The notes under the pieces were generated by a model. That model worked only from the letters and a program-made list of their open reading frames with translations. It did not search any database and had not been told where the DNA came from. Shown here piece by piece: positions 50,024 to 63,919 of a DNA stretch of 64,000 bases. Every line of letters starts with the position of its first letter. The first letter of the stretch is position 1. The stretch is from Telluria sp042683405 (lineage in GTDB: Bacteria > Pseudomonadota > Gammaproteobacteria > Burkholderiales > Burkholderiaceae_D): positions 62,001 through 126,000 of the forward strand of contig NZ_JBHUJS010000002.1 of the NCBI RefSeq assembly GCF_042683405.1. The letters are read 5' to 3'. The position numbers and the translations under genes are program-made.

Positions 50024-50061
50024 GCGCGGGCGCGCAAGTGGAAGGCCGGGAACGGCCCCCC

Positions 50062-52158
50062 CTAATTCACTTCTTCCATGACCTTCAGGTTCTCGCCGAA
50101 TACCCACACGCGGCGGATCTCGATCACATCGTACTGGGAGGCGACGTTCGGCGGGAACGCCGAGTAGCGCGCGTTCAGCCGCACGATGCTTTGCACGGCG
50201 CGGTCGATATCGGGACGGCCGCTGGAGCGCGCAAAGGATATGTCTTCCACCGTGCCGTCGCTGCGGATCGACACCACCACGGTCAGCTCGACCTGGCTGC
50301 CCCGGTGTGACGAATAGACCAGGTGGCCATTACGCTCGATCTTCTGGCGCCAGTTTTCCACGTACATCTTGAGCGGCACATCGCGGATCACGCGGCCGGC
50401 CAGCACGCGGCGCCCGTTGCGCTCGCGCTCCGGCACCGCCCGCGGCGGCGCGCCACTGAGCACGCCCAGTCCGCGCACCGCTTCGCGCGCGCGGTTGGTG
50501 ATGTCGCTGTCCAGCATAGAGCGGGGGATCGTATTGCCTTTGGCCGTGCCGGCACCCAGGCCATCGCTGCGGCCCAGCCCCGAGCCTGTCCCGGGCCGCC
50601 TGTCGCCCGCCAGCACATCGCTGCCGCGCAGCGCATCGGCGGCGAGCTGCTCCTGGCTGCGGCGCTGCGCCTCCTGGGCGGCTAGGCGTTCGCGTTCCAG
50701 GCGCTGCGCCTCTTCCTGCGCCAGGCGTTCGCTTTCACGGCGACGCGCTTCCTCCGCCGCCAGCCGCTCGCTTTCCCTGCGCTGCGCCTCGAGCGCGGCG
50801 AGCCGTTCGCTTTCCTGCCGCTGCGCCTCCTGCGCTGCAAGCCGCTCGCGTTCGCGCCTTTGCGCAGCCTCCGCAGCCAGGCGCTCCGCCTCCAGCTGCG
50901 CGTTGGCCTGTTCGACCTGGCGGCGCTGCGATTCCTCGGCGGCGATGCGCTCACGCTGGCGGTGCTGGATCTCCTCGATCGCGAGCCGTTCGCGCTCGAT
51001 GCGCTGCGCCTCCTCCACCGCGGCCAGCCGCTCGTTCTCGCGCCGCTGCGCCTCCTCGAACGCAAGACGCTCGCGCTCGCGGCGCTGCTCCTCTTCCATG
51101 GCAAGGCGCGCGAGCTCGCGGCGGCGCGCCTCCTCCGCCGCCACGCGCTCGCGCTCCCGGCGCTGGTCTTCCTGCGCGAGTCGCTCGCGCTCGCGGCGCT
51201 GCGTCTCCTCGATAGCAACGCGCTCGCGCTCGCGGCGCAGCGATTCTTCCGACGTCAGGCGGTCACGCTCACGGCGCTGGACCTCTTCCGCCGCCAGGCG
51301 GTCCCGTTCCCGGCGCTGGGCCTCCTCGACCGCGAAGCGCTCCCGCTCGCGCCGCTCGGCTTCCTCCACCGCCAGGCGGTCGCGTTCGCGGCGCTGCGCC
51401 TGCTCCGCCACCAGGCGCTCCTCCTGTCGGCGCAGCTCCTCGGCCGCAATGCGCTCGCGGTCCTGCCGCTCGCGCTCCGCCAGCTCGCGCGCCAGCGCCT
51501 GCTCCTGCCGCTCACGCTCTGCCTGTTGGGTTGCCGCCTCCAGCGCCAGCGCCTCGGCGGCCTTCGCGGCATCGTCGCCTGCCTCGGCGGGCGTGCCTGC
51601 AGCCTGTGCCATCGTCGCATCCGCCTCCGCATCGGTGCCGTCCTGCGCTTCCGTCAGGTCCATCGTGACCGCCTTGGCTTCCTGCGGCTCCGGCAGGGGC
51701 ACCGAAAAGTCCGACTCGACCTGCGTTTGCGCGATCACGCGCGGCCCCTGGACGGGATCGGCCTTCGCGATACGCGGCGTCGCGACCTTCTTCTGCTTTT
51801 TCTTGGGCGCACTCTTCTTCACCGCGGCCTTGGGCGGCGGCGGTGGCGCCTTTGGCGTGGCCTGCGCCACGATGGTCAGCCCCTGCGCCGGCGCCGGACG
51901 CTCGGTCGGCAGCTTCTCCAGCGGCGGAGGCACCGGATCGGGCAGCGGCGGCGGTTCGGCCGGCAGTTCCAGCGTCACATTCAGCGGCGGGTTGCCCAGG
52001 CCGGGCAGGTCGATCGTCATCACACCGAACTGCAGCGAAAGCAGCAGCGCATGGACGAGCAGGGACACCGTCAGCGCCGCCGTAAAGCGGTGCTGCACAG
52101 TATCCTGCGGCGGTGCCTTCCCGATGTCTCCCACTGGCCTTCCATTGCACAATAACAA
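50062..52158 (-). CDS. TonB/TolA-like energy-transducer protein with a repeat-built linker
   Basis: 698-aa protein. A transmembrane helix at residues 25-47 is followed by a Pro-rich region (62-112), a Lys-rich patch, a very long charged coiled coil (212-508) made of about twenty 13-residue repeats (consensus RRERERLAAEEAQ) and a C-terminal TonB/TolA-like domain (about 605-695, with GSQVELTVVVSIRSDGTVEDISFARSSG). The start is uncertain: TTG 52158 is the longest frame, GTG 52134 and GTG 52098 are alternatives. It could couple proton motive force to an outer-membrane receptor, perhaps the one at 44889. Confidence 0.85.
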   Translation of the reverse strand: MLLCNGRPVGDIGKAPPQDTVQHRFTAALTVSLLVHALLLSLQFGVMTIDLPGLGNPPLNVTLELPAEPPPLPDPVPPPLEKLPTERPAPAQGLTIVAQATPKAPPPPPKAAVKKSAPKKKQKKVATPRIAKADPVQGPRVIAQTQVESDFSVPLPEPQEAKAVTMDLTEAQDGTDAEADATMAQAAGTPAEAGDDAAKAAEALALEAATQQAERERQEQALARELAERERQDRERIAAEELRRQEERLVAEQAQRRERDRLAVEEAERRERERFAVEEAQRRERDRLAAEEVQRRERDRLTSEESLRRERERVAIEETQRRERERLAQEDQRRERERVAAEEARRRELARLAMEEEQRRERERLAFEEAQRRENERLAAVEEAQRIERERLAIEEIQHRQRERIAAEESQRRQVEQANAQLEAERLAAEAAQRRERERLAAQEAQRQESERLAALEAQRRESERLAAEEARRRESERLAQEEAQRLERERLAAQEAQRRSQEQLAADALRGSDVLAGDRRPGTGSGLGRSDGLGAGTAKGNTIPRSMLDSDITNRAREAVRGLGVLSGAPPRAVPERERNGRRVLAGRVIRDVPLKMYVENWRQKIERNGHLVYSSHRGSQVELTVVVSIRSDGTVEDISFARSSGRPDIDRAVQSIVRLNARYSAFPPNVASQYDVIEIRRVWVFGENLKVMEEVN
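50649..51432 (-). repeat. Tandem 39-bp coding repeats (about 20 copies)
   Basis: Within the TonB/TolA-like gene, units encoding 13 residues of the type RRERERLAAEEAQ repeat head to tail, with one 12- and one 14-residue unit and one longer unit (QVEQANAQLEAERLAAEAAQ). Units differ by several bases, so the array is old but could still change length by slippage or recombination. Confidence 0.85.
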
Positions 52159-52230
52159 CGTCCAGCATAACGCTTTCTCTTCCGCAACGCGACACGCTTG
52201 AGCAACACTTTGGCAGTATCAGATTCCGAT

Positions 52231-52403
52231 ACCGAGGTCAGGCACGCGCCCCCTCCCCGTGACGCCCCAACTTGCCGAGGCGCACCGAATCGCGGCACAT
52301 ATTGAACGCCCGTGGTTGAAGGCTGTCTGGCTGATCGGTCCGGCAGAAAAGTGGCGGAAGGCAACTTCGGGGTCAGGCACCCCCTTGAACCCAGGCCTGA
52401 CCC
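52231..52403. repeat. GGTCAGGCAC repeat and dyad
   Basis: GAGGTCAGGCACGC at 52231 recurs as GGGGTCAGGCACCCC at 52368. The second copy pairs with GCCTGACCCC at 52394-52403, a perfect 10-bp dyad. The 298-base gap 52159-52456 holds no visible gene. Confidence 0.55.
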
Positions 52404-52456
52404 CAGGGTTGAGGCAGATCAAAGGTTGGGCGGGTTTTTGCGGGGGGAAGGTAGCG

Positions 52457-52533
52457 TGGCCTGCCCAGCAGGAGTCGAACCTGCGACCTACGGCTTAGAA
52501 GGCCGTTGCTCTATCCAGCTGAGCTATGGGCAG
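52457..52533 (-). tRNA. tRNA-Arg (anticodon UCU)
   Basis: The minus strand folds into a cloverleaf with acceptor stem CTGCCCA/TGGGCAG, T-arm GCAGG-TTCGACT-CCTGC and encoded CCA (52457-52459). The anticodon loop CTTCTAA gives UCU, reading AGA/AGG. Confidence 0.93.
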
Positions 52534-52555
52534 TCAGCGGCGCAATTGCGCCAGA

Positions 52556-52593
52556 TAAAAACAAAGCGGGCTGTCAATGACAACCCGCCTTGT
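52556..52593 (-). terminator. Intrinsic terminator after tRNA-Pro
   Basis: On the minus strand GGCGGGTTGTCA pairs with TGACAGCCCGC and is followed by TTTGTTTTTA. It lies between the two tRNAs, so tRNA-Arg probably needs read-through or its own promoter. Confidence 0.75.
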
Positions 52594-52601
52594 AGATGTT
52601 G

Positions 52602-52678
52602 TGGTCGGAGTACAAGGATTCGAACCTTGGACCCCCTGGTCCCAAACCAGGTGCGCTACCGGGCTGCGCCACACTCCG
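52602..52678 (-). tRNA. tRNA-Pro (anticodon UGG)
   Basis: The minus strand has acceptor stem CGGAGTG/TACTCCG, T-loop TTCGAAT and encoded CCA. The anticodon loop TTTGGGA gives UGG, reading CCA/CCG. Confidence 0.94.
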
Positions 52679-52732
52679 ATGTGCTGATTATACTCCCCGG
52701 CTCCCGGAAGGGCAATTTCAGCAGTAAATCTT

Positions 52733-54070
52733 TCAGGCGGCGACTTTGTCGGCGATGCGGCGCGCCATCGATTCGGCCATGGAGGCGTCGCGCGCTTCCA
52801 CCATTACGCGGATCAGCGGCTCGGTGCCGGAGGCCCGGATCAGCACGCGGCCATTGTCGCCCAGCTCGCGTTCGACCTGTTCTTTTTCGGCAACCATGGC
52901 GGCGTTCTTGGTCCAGTCGAAGCCGGCCTCAACGCGCTTGTTGATCAGGGTCTGCGGGAACAGGGTCAGTTCGCCGCAGCAGCCGGCCAGCGATTTGCCG
53001 CTGCGCTTGAGCGCGGACAGGACCTGCAGCGCGGAGACGATGCCGTCGCCGGTGGTGTGCTTGTCGAGGCACAGCAGGTGCCCGGAGCCTTCGCCGCCGT
53101 ACAGCCAGCCGCGCTCCTTCATCACCTCCAGCACGTAGCGGTCGCCGACCTTGGCGCGCGCGAAGCCCACGCCCATCTCCTTGAACGCGACCTCCAGCGC
53201 CATGTTGGTCATCAGGGTGCCCACCGCGCCCTTGACTTCGCCGACCGACATGCGGTCGCGCACCATCACGTACAGCAGTTCGTCGCCGTTGTAGATGCGG
53301 CCGGTCGCGTCGACCATGATCAGGCGGTCGGCGTCGCCGTCCAGCGCGATGCCAAGGTCGGCCTGGTTCGCGACCACCGCTTCCGACAGGGCTTGCGGGG
53401 CGGTGGCGCCGAAGCCGGCGTTGATGTTGAAGCCGTCCGGCTTGTTACCGATCGAGATCACTTCGGCGCCCAGTTCGTGCAGCACGTGCGGGGCGATGTG
53501 GTACGCGGCGCCATGCGCGCAGTCGACCACGATCTTCAGGCCGCGCAGGTCAAGCTCGTTGGGGAAGGTGCTCTTGCAGAATTCAATGTAGCGGCCCTGG
53601 GCATCGTCCAGGCGCTTGGCGCGGCCGAGGCGTTCGGACGGAACGCATTCCATCGGCTGGTCGATCGCGGTCTCGATCTCGAGTTCGACTTCGTCCGGCA
53701 GCTTGGTGCCGTGCTCGGAGAAGAACTTGATGCCGTTGTCCTGGAACGGGTTGTGGGAGGCGGAGATGACAACGCCGGCCGACAGGCGCAGCGCGCGGGT
53801 CAGGTAGGCGATGGCCGGCGTGGGCATCGGGCCGGCCAGCATGACGTCGACGCCGGCGGCGGCAAAGCCGGCTTCCAGCGCCGCTTCGAGCATGTAGCCG
53901 GAGATGCGGGTGTCCTTGCCGATCAGGACCGTCGGACGGCCGTTGCTGCCCACGCTGCGCGCGAGCGTCTTGCCGGCAGCGTAACCGAGGCGCATGACGA
54001 AGTCAGGGGTGATCGGTGCCTTCCCAACCAGGCCGCGGATGCCGTCGGTGCCAAAATATTTACGTCCCAT
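52733..54070 (-). CDS. glmM: Phosphoglucosamine mutase
   Basis: Interconverts glucosamine-6-phosphate and glucosamine-1-phosphate for UDP-GlcNAc synthesis. The 445-aa protein starts GRKYFGTDGIRG, carries the phosphoserine loop VVISASHNPFQDNGIKFF, the metal-binding DGDADR in ALDGDADRLIMVDA and the C-terminal phosphate loop RASGTEPLIRVM. It lies 30 bases after folP, the standard ftsH-folP-glmM order. Confidence 0.97.
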   Translation of the reverse strand: MGRKYFGTDGIRGLVGKAPITPDFVMRLGYAAGKTLARSVGSNGRPTVLIGKDTRISGYMLEAALEAGFAAAGVDVMLAGPMPTPAIAYLTRALRLSAGVVISASHNPFQDNGIKFFSEHGTKLPDEVELEIETAIDQPMECVPSERLGRAKRLDDAQGRYIEFCKSTFPNELDLRGLKIVVDCAHGAAYHIAPHVLHELGAEVISIGNKPDGFNINAGFGATAPQALSEAVVANQADLGIALDGDADRLIMVDATGRIYNGDELLYVMVRDRMSVGEVKGAVGTLMTNMALEVAFKEMGVGFARAKVGDRYVLEVMKERGWLYGGEGSGHLLCLDKHTTGDGIVSALQVLSALKRSGKSLAGCCGELTLFPQTLINKRVEAGFDWTKNAAMVAEKEQVERELGDNGRVLIRASGTEPLIRVMVEARDASMAESMARRIADKVAA

Positions 54071-54100
54071 GTGCTGTTTTCTCTTGTAGGTTCAAAGGGT

Positions 54101-54931
54101 TCAGGCCGATGCGTGCCACACTGCGAGGGCATCGACGGTTTCGGCGACATCGTGTACGCGCACGATTCTAGCGCCATGCGCGACTGCCGCCAATGCCCCG
54201 CCAATGCTGCCGGCCATGCGTTCGGCCACCGGCTTGCCGGTCAGGGCGCCGATCATCGATTTGCGCGAGACGCCGGCCAGCACCGGCAGCCCGAGTTCGT
54301 CGCGCATGCGGCCGATGCCGCGCATGAGGGCGAGGTTGTGCTCCAGCGTCTTGCCGAATCCGAAGCCGGGATCCAGGCAGATGCGTTCGCGCTCGATGCC
54401 GGCCGCGGTCAGCGCGTCGACGCGCTCGCGCAGGAAGGCGATGACTTCTTCCACCACGTCGCCATAATGCGGCTCCTGCTGCATGGTCTGCGGTGCGCCC
54501 TGCATGTGCATGATGCACAGCGCGCATTCGCTGTCGCGCACCGCTTCGATGGCGCCCGGCGCGCGGAAGGCGTTGATGTCGTTGATCAGGTCCGCGCCGG
54601 CGATCAGGGCCTGGCGCATGACTTCGGGCTTGTAGGTGTCGACCGAAAGCGGCTTGCCGATGTCGCGCAGGGCGTACAGGACGGGCATCACGCGGCGCAG
54701 CTCTTCTTCGAGCGGGACGGGCGGCGAGCCGGGGCGGGTCGATTCGCCGCCGATGTCGATCATGGCCACGCCCTGCTCCACCATCGATTCGGCGTGCGAC
54801 AGCGCGAACTCGAGCGAGGCGAAGTTGCCGCCGTCGGAGAACGAGTCGGGAGTGACGTTCAGGATGCCCATCACAACCGCTTGTTTGTCGAGGTGGAAGC
54901 CGAAGCGGCCGCAGTGGAGGTATTGGCGCAT
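54101..54931 (-). CDS. folP: Dihydropteroate synthase
   Basis: Condenses hydroxymethyl-dihydropterin pyrophosphate with p-aminobenzoate in folate synthesis. The 276-aa TIM barrel has GILNVTPDSFSDGG, IDIGGESTRPG and the C-terminal SRKSMIGALTG that binds substrates. It is the sulfonamide target. ftsH, the usual upstream partner, is present, but a terminator lies between them. Confidence 0.96.
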   Translation of the reverse strand: MRQYLHCGRFGFHLDKQAVVMGILNVTPDSFSDGGNFASLEFALSHAESMVEQGVAMIDIGGESTRPGSPPVPLEEELRRVMPVLYALRDIGKPLSVDTYKPEVMRQALIAGADLINDINAFRAPGAIEAVRDSECALCIMHMQGAPQTMQQEPHYGDVVEEVIAFLRERVDALTAAGIERERICLDPGFGFGKTLEHNLALMRGIGRMRDELGLPVLAGVSRKSMIGALTGKPVAERMAGSIGGALAAVAHGARIVRVHDVAETVDALAVWHASA

Positions 54932-54953
54932 GCTGGATTGCTAATAAATGGGA

Positions 54954-54984
54954 CAACAAAAAGGGTGGGAATGGCCCACCCTTT
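54954..54984 (-). terminator. Intrinsic terminator of ftsH
   Basis: On the minus strand AAGGGTGGGCCA and TCCCACCCTT pair, followed by TTTTGTTG. It lies between ftsH and folP. Confidence 0.8.
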
Positions 54985-55001
54985 ATTCGGCTTGAATATC
55001 C

Positions 55002-55043
55002 GGGGACAGTACTGTCCGCTCAGCGGCTGCGGAGGACTGTCCC
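55002..55043. repeat. GGGGACAGT inverted repeat at the ftsH 3' end
   Basis: GGGGACAGT and ACTGTCCCC are perfect nine-base arms. The right arm is followed by TTCCCT and then the ftsH stop nine bases later, the same arrangement as at tssA. Confidence 0.6.
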
Positions 55044-55051
55044 CTTCCCTG

Positions 55052-56932
<1,881 letters not shown>

Positions 56933-57093
56933 CAAATACTCCTTCGATGCGGACGCATCTTTACCTGATTCAGGACTCCGATTTTACTCGCATTGACGGG
57001 GCGCTGCCCAGTGAAGTCCGTTGCTGACATATTGCTAACTCCCGTGACTATACTGCACGGGGGCTACCCGATCCAGATTTGCGGGCGAACAGG

Positions 57094-57780
57094 CTAATTA
57101 TCAAGGGCGGACACCCCTTCGAAGGTCCGTTTTTCGGTGGCCGGATGCTTCAAACCCCGCCCCAGCAGGAAAATCTCGGACGATTTGTCGCGGCTGGCCT
57201 TCGGTTTTTTCTGCTGCACGGTTTTGAATTCGGTCCGGAATTTCTCGACGATCTGGGTAAATCCCATGTCCTTGAAGCATTTGACCAGCAGCGCACCCTC
57301 GGGTTTCAGGTGGTATTGCGAGAATTCGATGGCCAGGTCGATCAGGTGCTCCATGCGCGCCGCGTCCGCGGTCGGGATGCCGGACAGGTTCGGCGCCATG
57401 TCCGACAGCACCAGGTCGGCCTTGCGGCCGGCCAGGATCTCGTCCAGCTTGGCCAGCACGTCCTCCTCGCGGAAGTCGCCCTGGATGAAGTGCATGTCGG
57501 CGATCGGCTCCATCGGCAGGATATCCAGGCCGATCATGGTGCCGTTGATGCCGCCGCCGTCCTTGCCGGCCAGCTTGCGCCGCACGTACTGCCCCCAGCT
57601 GCCCGGCGTACAGCCGAGGTCGACAATGACCTGCCCCGGCTTGACCAGCTTGGCCTCTTCGTCGATCTCCTTGAGCTTGTAGGCGGCGCGCGCACGGAAG
57701 CCTTCCTTCTGCGCCAGCTTGACGTAAGGGTCGTTGATGTGGTCGTGCAACCAGTTCTTGTTTAGTTTGTTCTTAGCCAT
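57094..57780 (-). CDS. rlmE: 23S rRNA (uridine-2'-O-)-methyltransferase
   Basis: FtsJ/RlmE methylates U2552 in the 23S rRNA A loop during late 50S assembly. The 228-aa Rossmann protein has the SAM motif VIVDLGCTPGSWGQYV and the K-D-K-E catalytic residues including LSDMAPNLSG and LLVKCFKD. It is divergent from yhbY and upstream of ftsH, the classical arrangement. Confidence 0.96.
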   Translation of the reverse strand: MAKNKLNKNWLHDHINDPYVKLAQKEGFRARAAYKLKEIDEEAKLVKPGQVIVDLGCTPGSWGQYVRRKLAGKDGGGINGTMIGLDILPMEPIADMHFIQGDFREEDVLAKLDEILAGRKADLVLSDMAPNLSGIPTADAARMEHLIDLAIEFSQYHLKPEGALLVKCFKDMGFTQIVEKFRTEFKTVQQKKPKASRDKSSEIFLLGRGLKHPATEKRTFEGVSALDN

Positions 57781-57821
57781 TCGCGTAGAATACTGCTTTT
57801 AAAGGTAATTCCAGAATAATT

Positions 57822-58292
57822 ATGATCAATCTCACTCCTGCCGAGCGCAAGGCGCTGCGCGCCGAAGCCCACGCCCTCAACCCTGTCGTCATGATCGGCG
57901 AAGCAGGCCTGACGCCTTCCGTGATGAAGGAAATCGGCGCCAGCCTGGACGCGCACGGCCTGATCAAGGTCCGCGTGTTCGGCGACGACCGCGAGGCGCG
58001 CATTGCGATGTACGAGGAGATCTGCGAAAAGCTCGACGCGGCGCCGGTCCAGCACATCGGCAAGCTGCTGGTGCTCTACCGCCCGAAGAAAGAGACCGTC
58101 AAGGAGCGCAGCAGCAAGGCGGGTCCGGGCATGCGCGAAGTCACCATCGTCAAGGCCAGCGCCGGCGGCAACAAGAAGCCGAGCGTGACCAAGGTGATGC
58201 TCAAGGGGAACGAACGCGTAACCCAGGGCGGTTCGATCAAGCGCGCCAAGCCGCGCCAGACCAGCCAGAAGAAGTCCGCCCTCGGTAAATAA
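57822..58292 (+). CDS. yhbY: CRM-domain ribosome assembly factor YhbY
   Basis: 156-aa protein with an N-terminal CRM (YhbY) RNA-binding domain of about 97 residues, including AHALNPVVMIGEAGLTPSV and the GDDREAR loop. A basic Lys/Arg/Ser-rich tail follows. It probably binds pre-50S particles. It is divergent from rlmE across a 41-base gap that must hold both promoters. Confidence 0.93.
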   Translation: MINLTPAERKALRAEAHALNPVVMIGEAGLTPSVMKEIGASLDAHGLIKVRVFGDDREARIAMYEEICEKLDAAPVQHIGKLLVLYRPKKETVKERSSKAGPGMREVTIVKASAGGNKKPSVTKVMLKGNERVTQGGSIKRAKPRQTSQKKSALGK

Positions 58293-58352
58293 GTAGTCCG
58301 GGGATTGTCCGCTGATCTTTAGCCGGCAAGCCCTCTACGCATCGCAGGATCA

Positions 58353-58385
58353 AGGGACAGTCCCCTCTGGGGACAGTCCCTTTTT
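58353..58385 (+). terminator. Terminator of yhbY built from GGGGAC units
   Basis: AGGGACAGTCCCC-TCT-GGGGACAGTCCCT is a near-perfect stem followed by TTTTT. Here the GGGGAC palindrome family clearly forms an intrinsic terminator; its T-run overlaps the stop of the DUF4149 gene. Confidence 0.8.
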
Positions 58386-58800
58386 ATCGGCGGGTCAGGC
58401 GCACGACCAGCAGCACGCCCATCAGCGATTCCGCCGCATAGAACAGCACCGATCCCAGGTGCAGCAATCCAAACTGCGTTTTCATGTCCGCTGTCAGCGT
58501 CCCCGCGGCAGCCTGCGCGCGCAGCTCGGCCATCATCGGCTGCAAGCCGAAGTAGATCGTCAGCGCACACACCAGCATGCCGATGACCAGGCGGCGCGCA
58601 TCCTGCTTCGGCCACGTCATCAGCAGCACGGCGGCGGATCCGATCGCCCACCACGCGTGCACCTTGAGCATGACCGACACCGCCTGCCCTGCCAGCGGCC
58701 TGTCCAGCGTCGCGAAAAACGCCCACGAAAACAATGCGGCCGCGCCAAGTACGCTCAGCCACATGATCGCGACGGACTGCCGCAGGCGCTCGCGCGACAT
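58384..58800 (-). CDS. DUF4149 membrane protein
   Basis: 138-aa protein with four predicted transmembrane helices (about 12-32, 42-60, 68-88 and 112-135) typical of DUF4149. Function unknown. Its ATG overlaps the greA stop (TGATG), so it is coupled to greA, as often in Burkholderiales. Confidence 0.88.
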   Translation of the reverse strand: MSRERLRQSVAIMWLSVLGAAALFSWAFFATLDRPLAGQAVSVMLKVHAWWAIGSAAVLLMTWPKQDARRLVIGMLVCALTIYFGLQPMMAELRAQAAAGTLTADMKTQFGLLHLGSVLFYAAESLMGVLLVVRLTRR

Positions 58801-59282
58801 CAGACGTAGCGCACTTCGAGGATTTCGTATTCGCGCGGACCGCTCGGGGCCTGCACTTCCACGACGTCGCCTGCGTATTTACCGATCAGCGCGCGCGCGA
58901 TCGGCGAGGTCACCGAAATCTTGTTCAGCTTGAGGTCGGCCTCGTCCAGGCCGACGATCTGGTAGCTCACCTTCTGGCTGTTTTCCAGGTCTTCCAGGTC
59001 CACGGTCGAGGCGAACACCACGCGGCCTTCCGCGTCCAGCGTGGCCGGATCGATGATCTGTGCCGACGACAGCTTGCCTTCCAGCTCCGCGATGCGGCCT
59101 TCCACGAACGCCTGGCGTTCCTTGGCGGCGTCGTACTCCGCGTTCTCCGACAGGTCGCCGTGCGAGCGCGCTTCCGCGATCGCGTCGATGACGATGCGGC
59201 GTTCCTTGGTCTTGAGCTGGTGCAGCTCTTCCCGCAGCAACTCGGCGCCGTACTTGGTCAGTGGGGTAGTCGTTGTATTCAT
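58800..59282 (-). CDS. greA: Transcript cleavage factor GreA
   Basis: 160-aa factor rescuing backtracked RNA polymerase. The N-terminal coiled coil contains the acidic tip GDLSENAEYDAAKERQ, and the C-terminal FKBP-like domain contains SPIARALIGKYAGD. ATG 59282 gives MNTTTTPLTKYGAELL; an in-frame ATG at 59303 adds seven residues. It lies after carB, separated by a hairpin. Confidence 0.95.
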   Translation of the reverse strand: MNTTTTPLTKYGAELLREELHQLKTKERRIVIDAIAEARSHGDLSENAEYDAAKERQAFVEGRIAELEGKLSSAQIIDPATLDAEGRVVFASTVDLEDLENSQKVSYQIVGLDEADLKLNKISVTSPIARALIGKYAGDVVEVQAPSGPREYEILEVRYV

Positions 59283-59310
59283 GTCTTTATAGCGTTCCAT
59301 CAAATGAAAA

Positions 59311-59350
59311 CCACAGAGCTGAGCGGCTTGTCGCCGCTCGAACTCTGTGG
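59311..59350 (-). terminator. Hairpin between carB and greA
   Basis: On the minus strand CCACAGAG and CTCTGTGG form the base of a stem that continues through GAGCGGC and GCCGCTC, followed by TTTTCATTT. It likely ends most carAB transcripts and also forms the greA leader if read-through occurs. Confidence 0.7.
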
Positions 59351-59370
59351 CCGGGATACTGCTTTGACGC

Positions 59371-62601
<3,231 letters not shown>

Positions 62602-63768
62602 TTACTTTTTCTCCGCTGCTGCTTGCATCAGGCCGATGAAGCGGTCGAACAGGTAGGCTACGTCGAGCGGCCCGGGCGAAGCCTCGGGGTGGCCCTGGAA
62701 GCAGAAGGCTGGTTTGTCGGTGCGGGCAAAGCCCTGCAGCGAACCGTCGAACAGCGACACGTGGGTCACGCGGCAGTTGGCCGGCAGCGTGTCCGGATCG
62801 ACCGCAAAGCCGTGGTTCTGCGAGGTGATCATCACCTTGCCCGAGTCGAGGTCCTGCACCGGGTGGTTGGCGCCGTGGTGGCCGAACTTCATCTTCACGG
62901 TCTTCGCGCCCGCGGCCAGGCCCATCAGCTGGTGGCCGAGGCAGATGCCGAAGGTCGGAATGCCGCGCTCGACCAGCTCGCGCGTCGCTTCGATCGCGTA
63001 GTCGCATGGCTCCGGGTCGCCGGGACCGTTGGACAGGAAGATGCCGTCCGGGTTCAGCGCCAGCGCGTCGGCCGCGCTCGACTGGGCCGGCAGCACCGTC
63101 ACGCGGCAGCCGCGTTCGGCCAGCATGCGCAGGATGTTGAACTTGACGCCGTAGTCGAATGCGACCACGTGGAACCGGGGTTCTGTCAGCTTCTCGCAGC
63201 CCACGCCGAGCTTCCACTCTTTCGTGGTCCACTCGTACGCGGTCTTGGTCGAGACGACCTTGGCCAGGTCCATGCCGGCCAGGCCCGGGAACGAACGGGC
63301 CAGCTCGATCGCCTGCGCCTCGGAAGGCTCGTTGCCCTGCGTGCCGACCAGGATGGCGCCGCCCTGCGCGCCTTTTTCGCGCAGTATGCGCGTCAGCTTG
63401 CGGGTGTCGATGCCGGAAATGGCCACGATGTTCTCGGCCTTCAGGTAGTCCGACAGCGACTGGGTGGAACGGAAGTTCGATGCCATCAACGGCAGGTCGC
63501 GGATGATCAGGCCGGCGGCGTGGACTTTGGTCGCTTCCACGTCTTCCGGATTGACGCCGACGTTGCCGATGTGCGGATAGGTCAGCGTGACGATCTGGCG
63601 CGAATAGCTCGGGTCGGTCAGGATTTCCTGATACCCGGTCATTGCGGTGTTGAAAACGACTTCGCCGGTGGTATGGCCGGAAGCGCCGATGGAAATGCCC
63701 CGAAAGATGGTCCCGTCAGCAAGTGCCAGGATTGCAGGAACGGATGGGCCAGAAAAAAATGGCGGCAA
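62602..63768 (-). CDS. carA: Carbamoyl-phosphate synthase small chain
   Basis: 388-aa glutaminase subunit supplying ammonia to CarB. The C-terminal class I amidotransferase domain has the nucleophile Cys in GIFGICLGHQLMG-like segment GICLGHQLMGLA and the His/Glu pair in CFQGHPEASPGP. The start is TTG 63768, set by an AGGAG site seven bases upstream; the site is part of a small hairpin. The promoter lies at 63920-63948. Confidence 0.96.
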   Translation of the reverse strand: MPPFFSGPSVPAILALADGTIFRGISIGASGHTTGEVVFNTAMTGYQEILTDPSYSRQIVTLTYPHIGNVGVNPEDVEATKVHAAGLIIRDLPLMASNFRSTQSLSDYLKAENIVAISGIDTRKLTRILREKGAQGGAILVGTQGNEPSEAQAIELARSFPGLAGMDLAKVVSTKTAYEWTTKEWKLGVGCEKLTEPRFHVVAFDYGVKFNILRMLAERGCRVTVLPAQSSAADALALNPDGIFLSNGPGDPEPCDYAIEATRELVERGIPTFGICLGHQLMGLAAGAKTVKMKFGHHGANHPVQDLDSGKVMITSQNHGFAVDPDTLPANCRVTHVSLFDGSLQGFARTDKPAFCFQGHPEASPGPLDVAYLFDRFIGLMQAAAEKK

Positions 63769-63770
63769 GG

Positions 63771-63789
63771 GTAACTCCTGTAAAGTTAC
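63771..63789 (-). promoter_or_regulatory. Hairpin covering the carA ribosome binding site
   Basis: On the minus strand GTAACT-TTACAGG-AGTTAC forms a six-base-pair stem that includes part of the AGGAG of carA. It could lower translation initiation from the TTG codon. Confidence 0.45.
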
Positions 63790-63919
63790 CGTAGCATCGC
63801 CACGTCAGACCGGCATCCCGCAATGCACGCGCGCGTTGTGGCGCGAAGGCGGGGGACCATTTTGAATGAGGGTGTGTGGTAGGCGCTACGGTATGTGTAT
63901 TTGGTGGCTAAACCTGCAA

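Noticed and set aside
50649..51432. Regular 39-bp repeats as a possible CRISPR array
   Set aside because: Repeats are contiguous, without spacers, in frame within one gene and code for a 13-residue helical unit.
57041..57061. CCCGTG...CACGGG dyad around a TATAGT upstream of ftsH as an operator
   Set aside because: Arms are only six bases and the -35 partner is weak, so it was not listed as a regulatory site.
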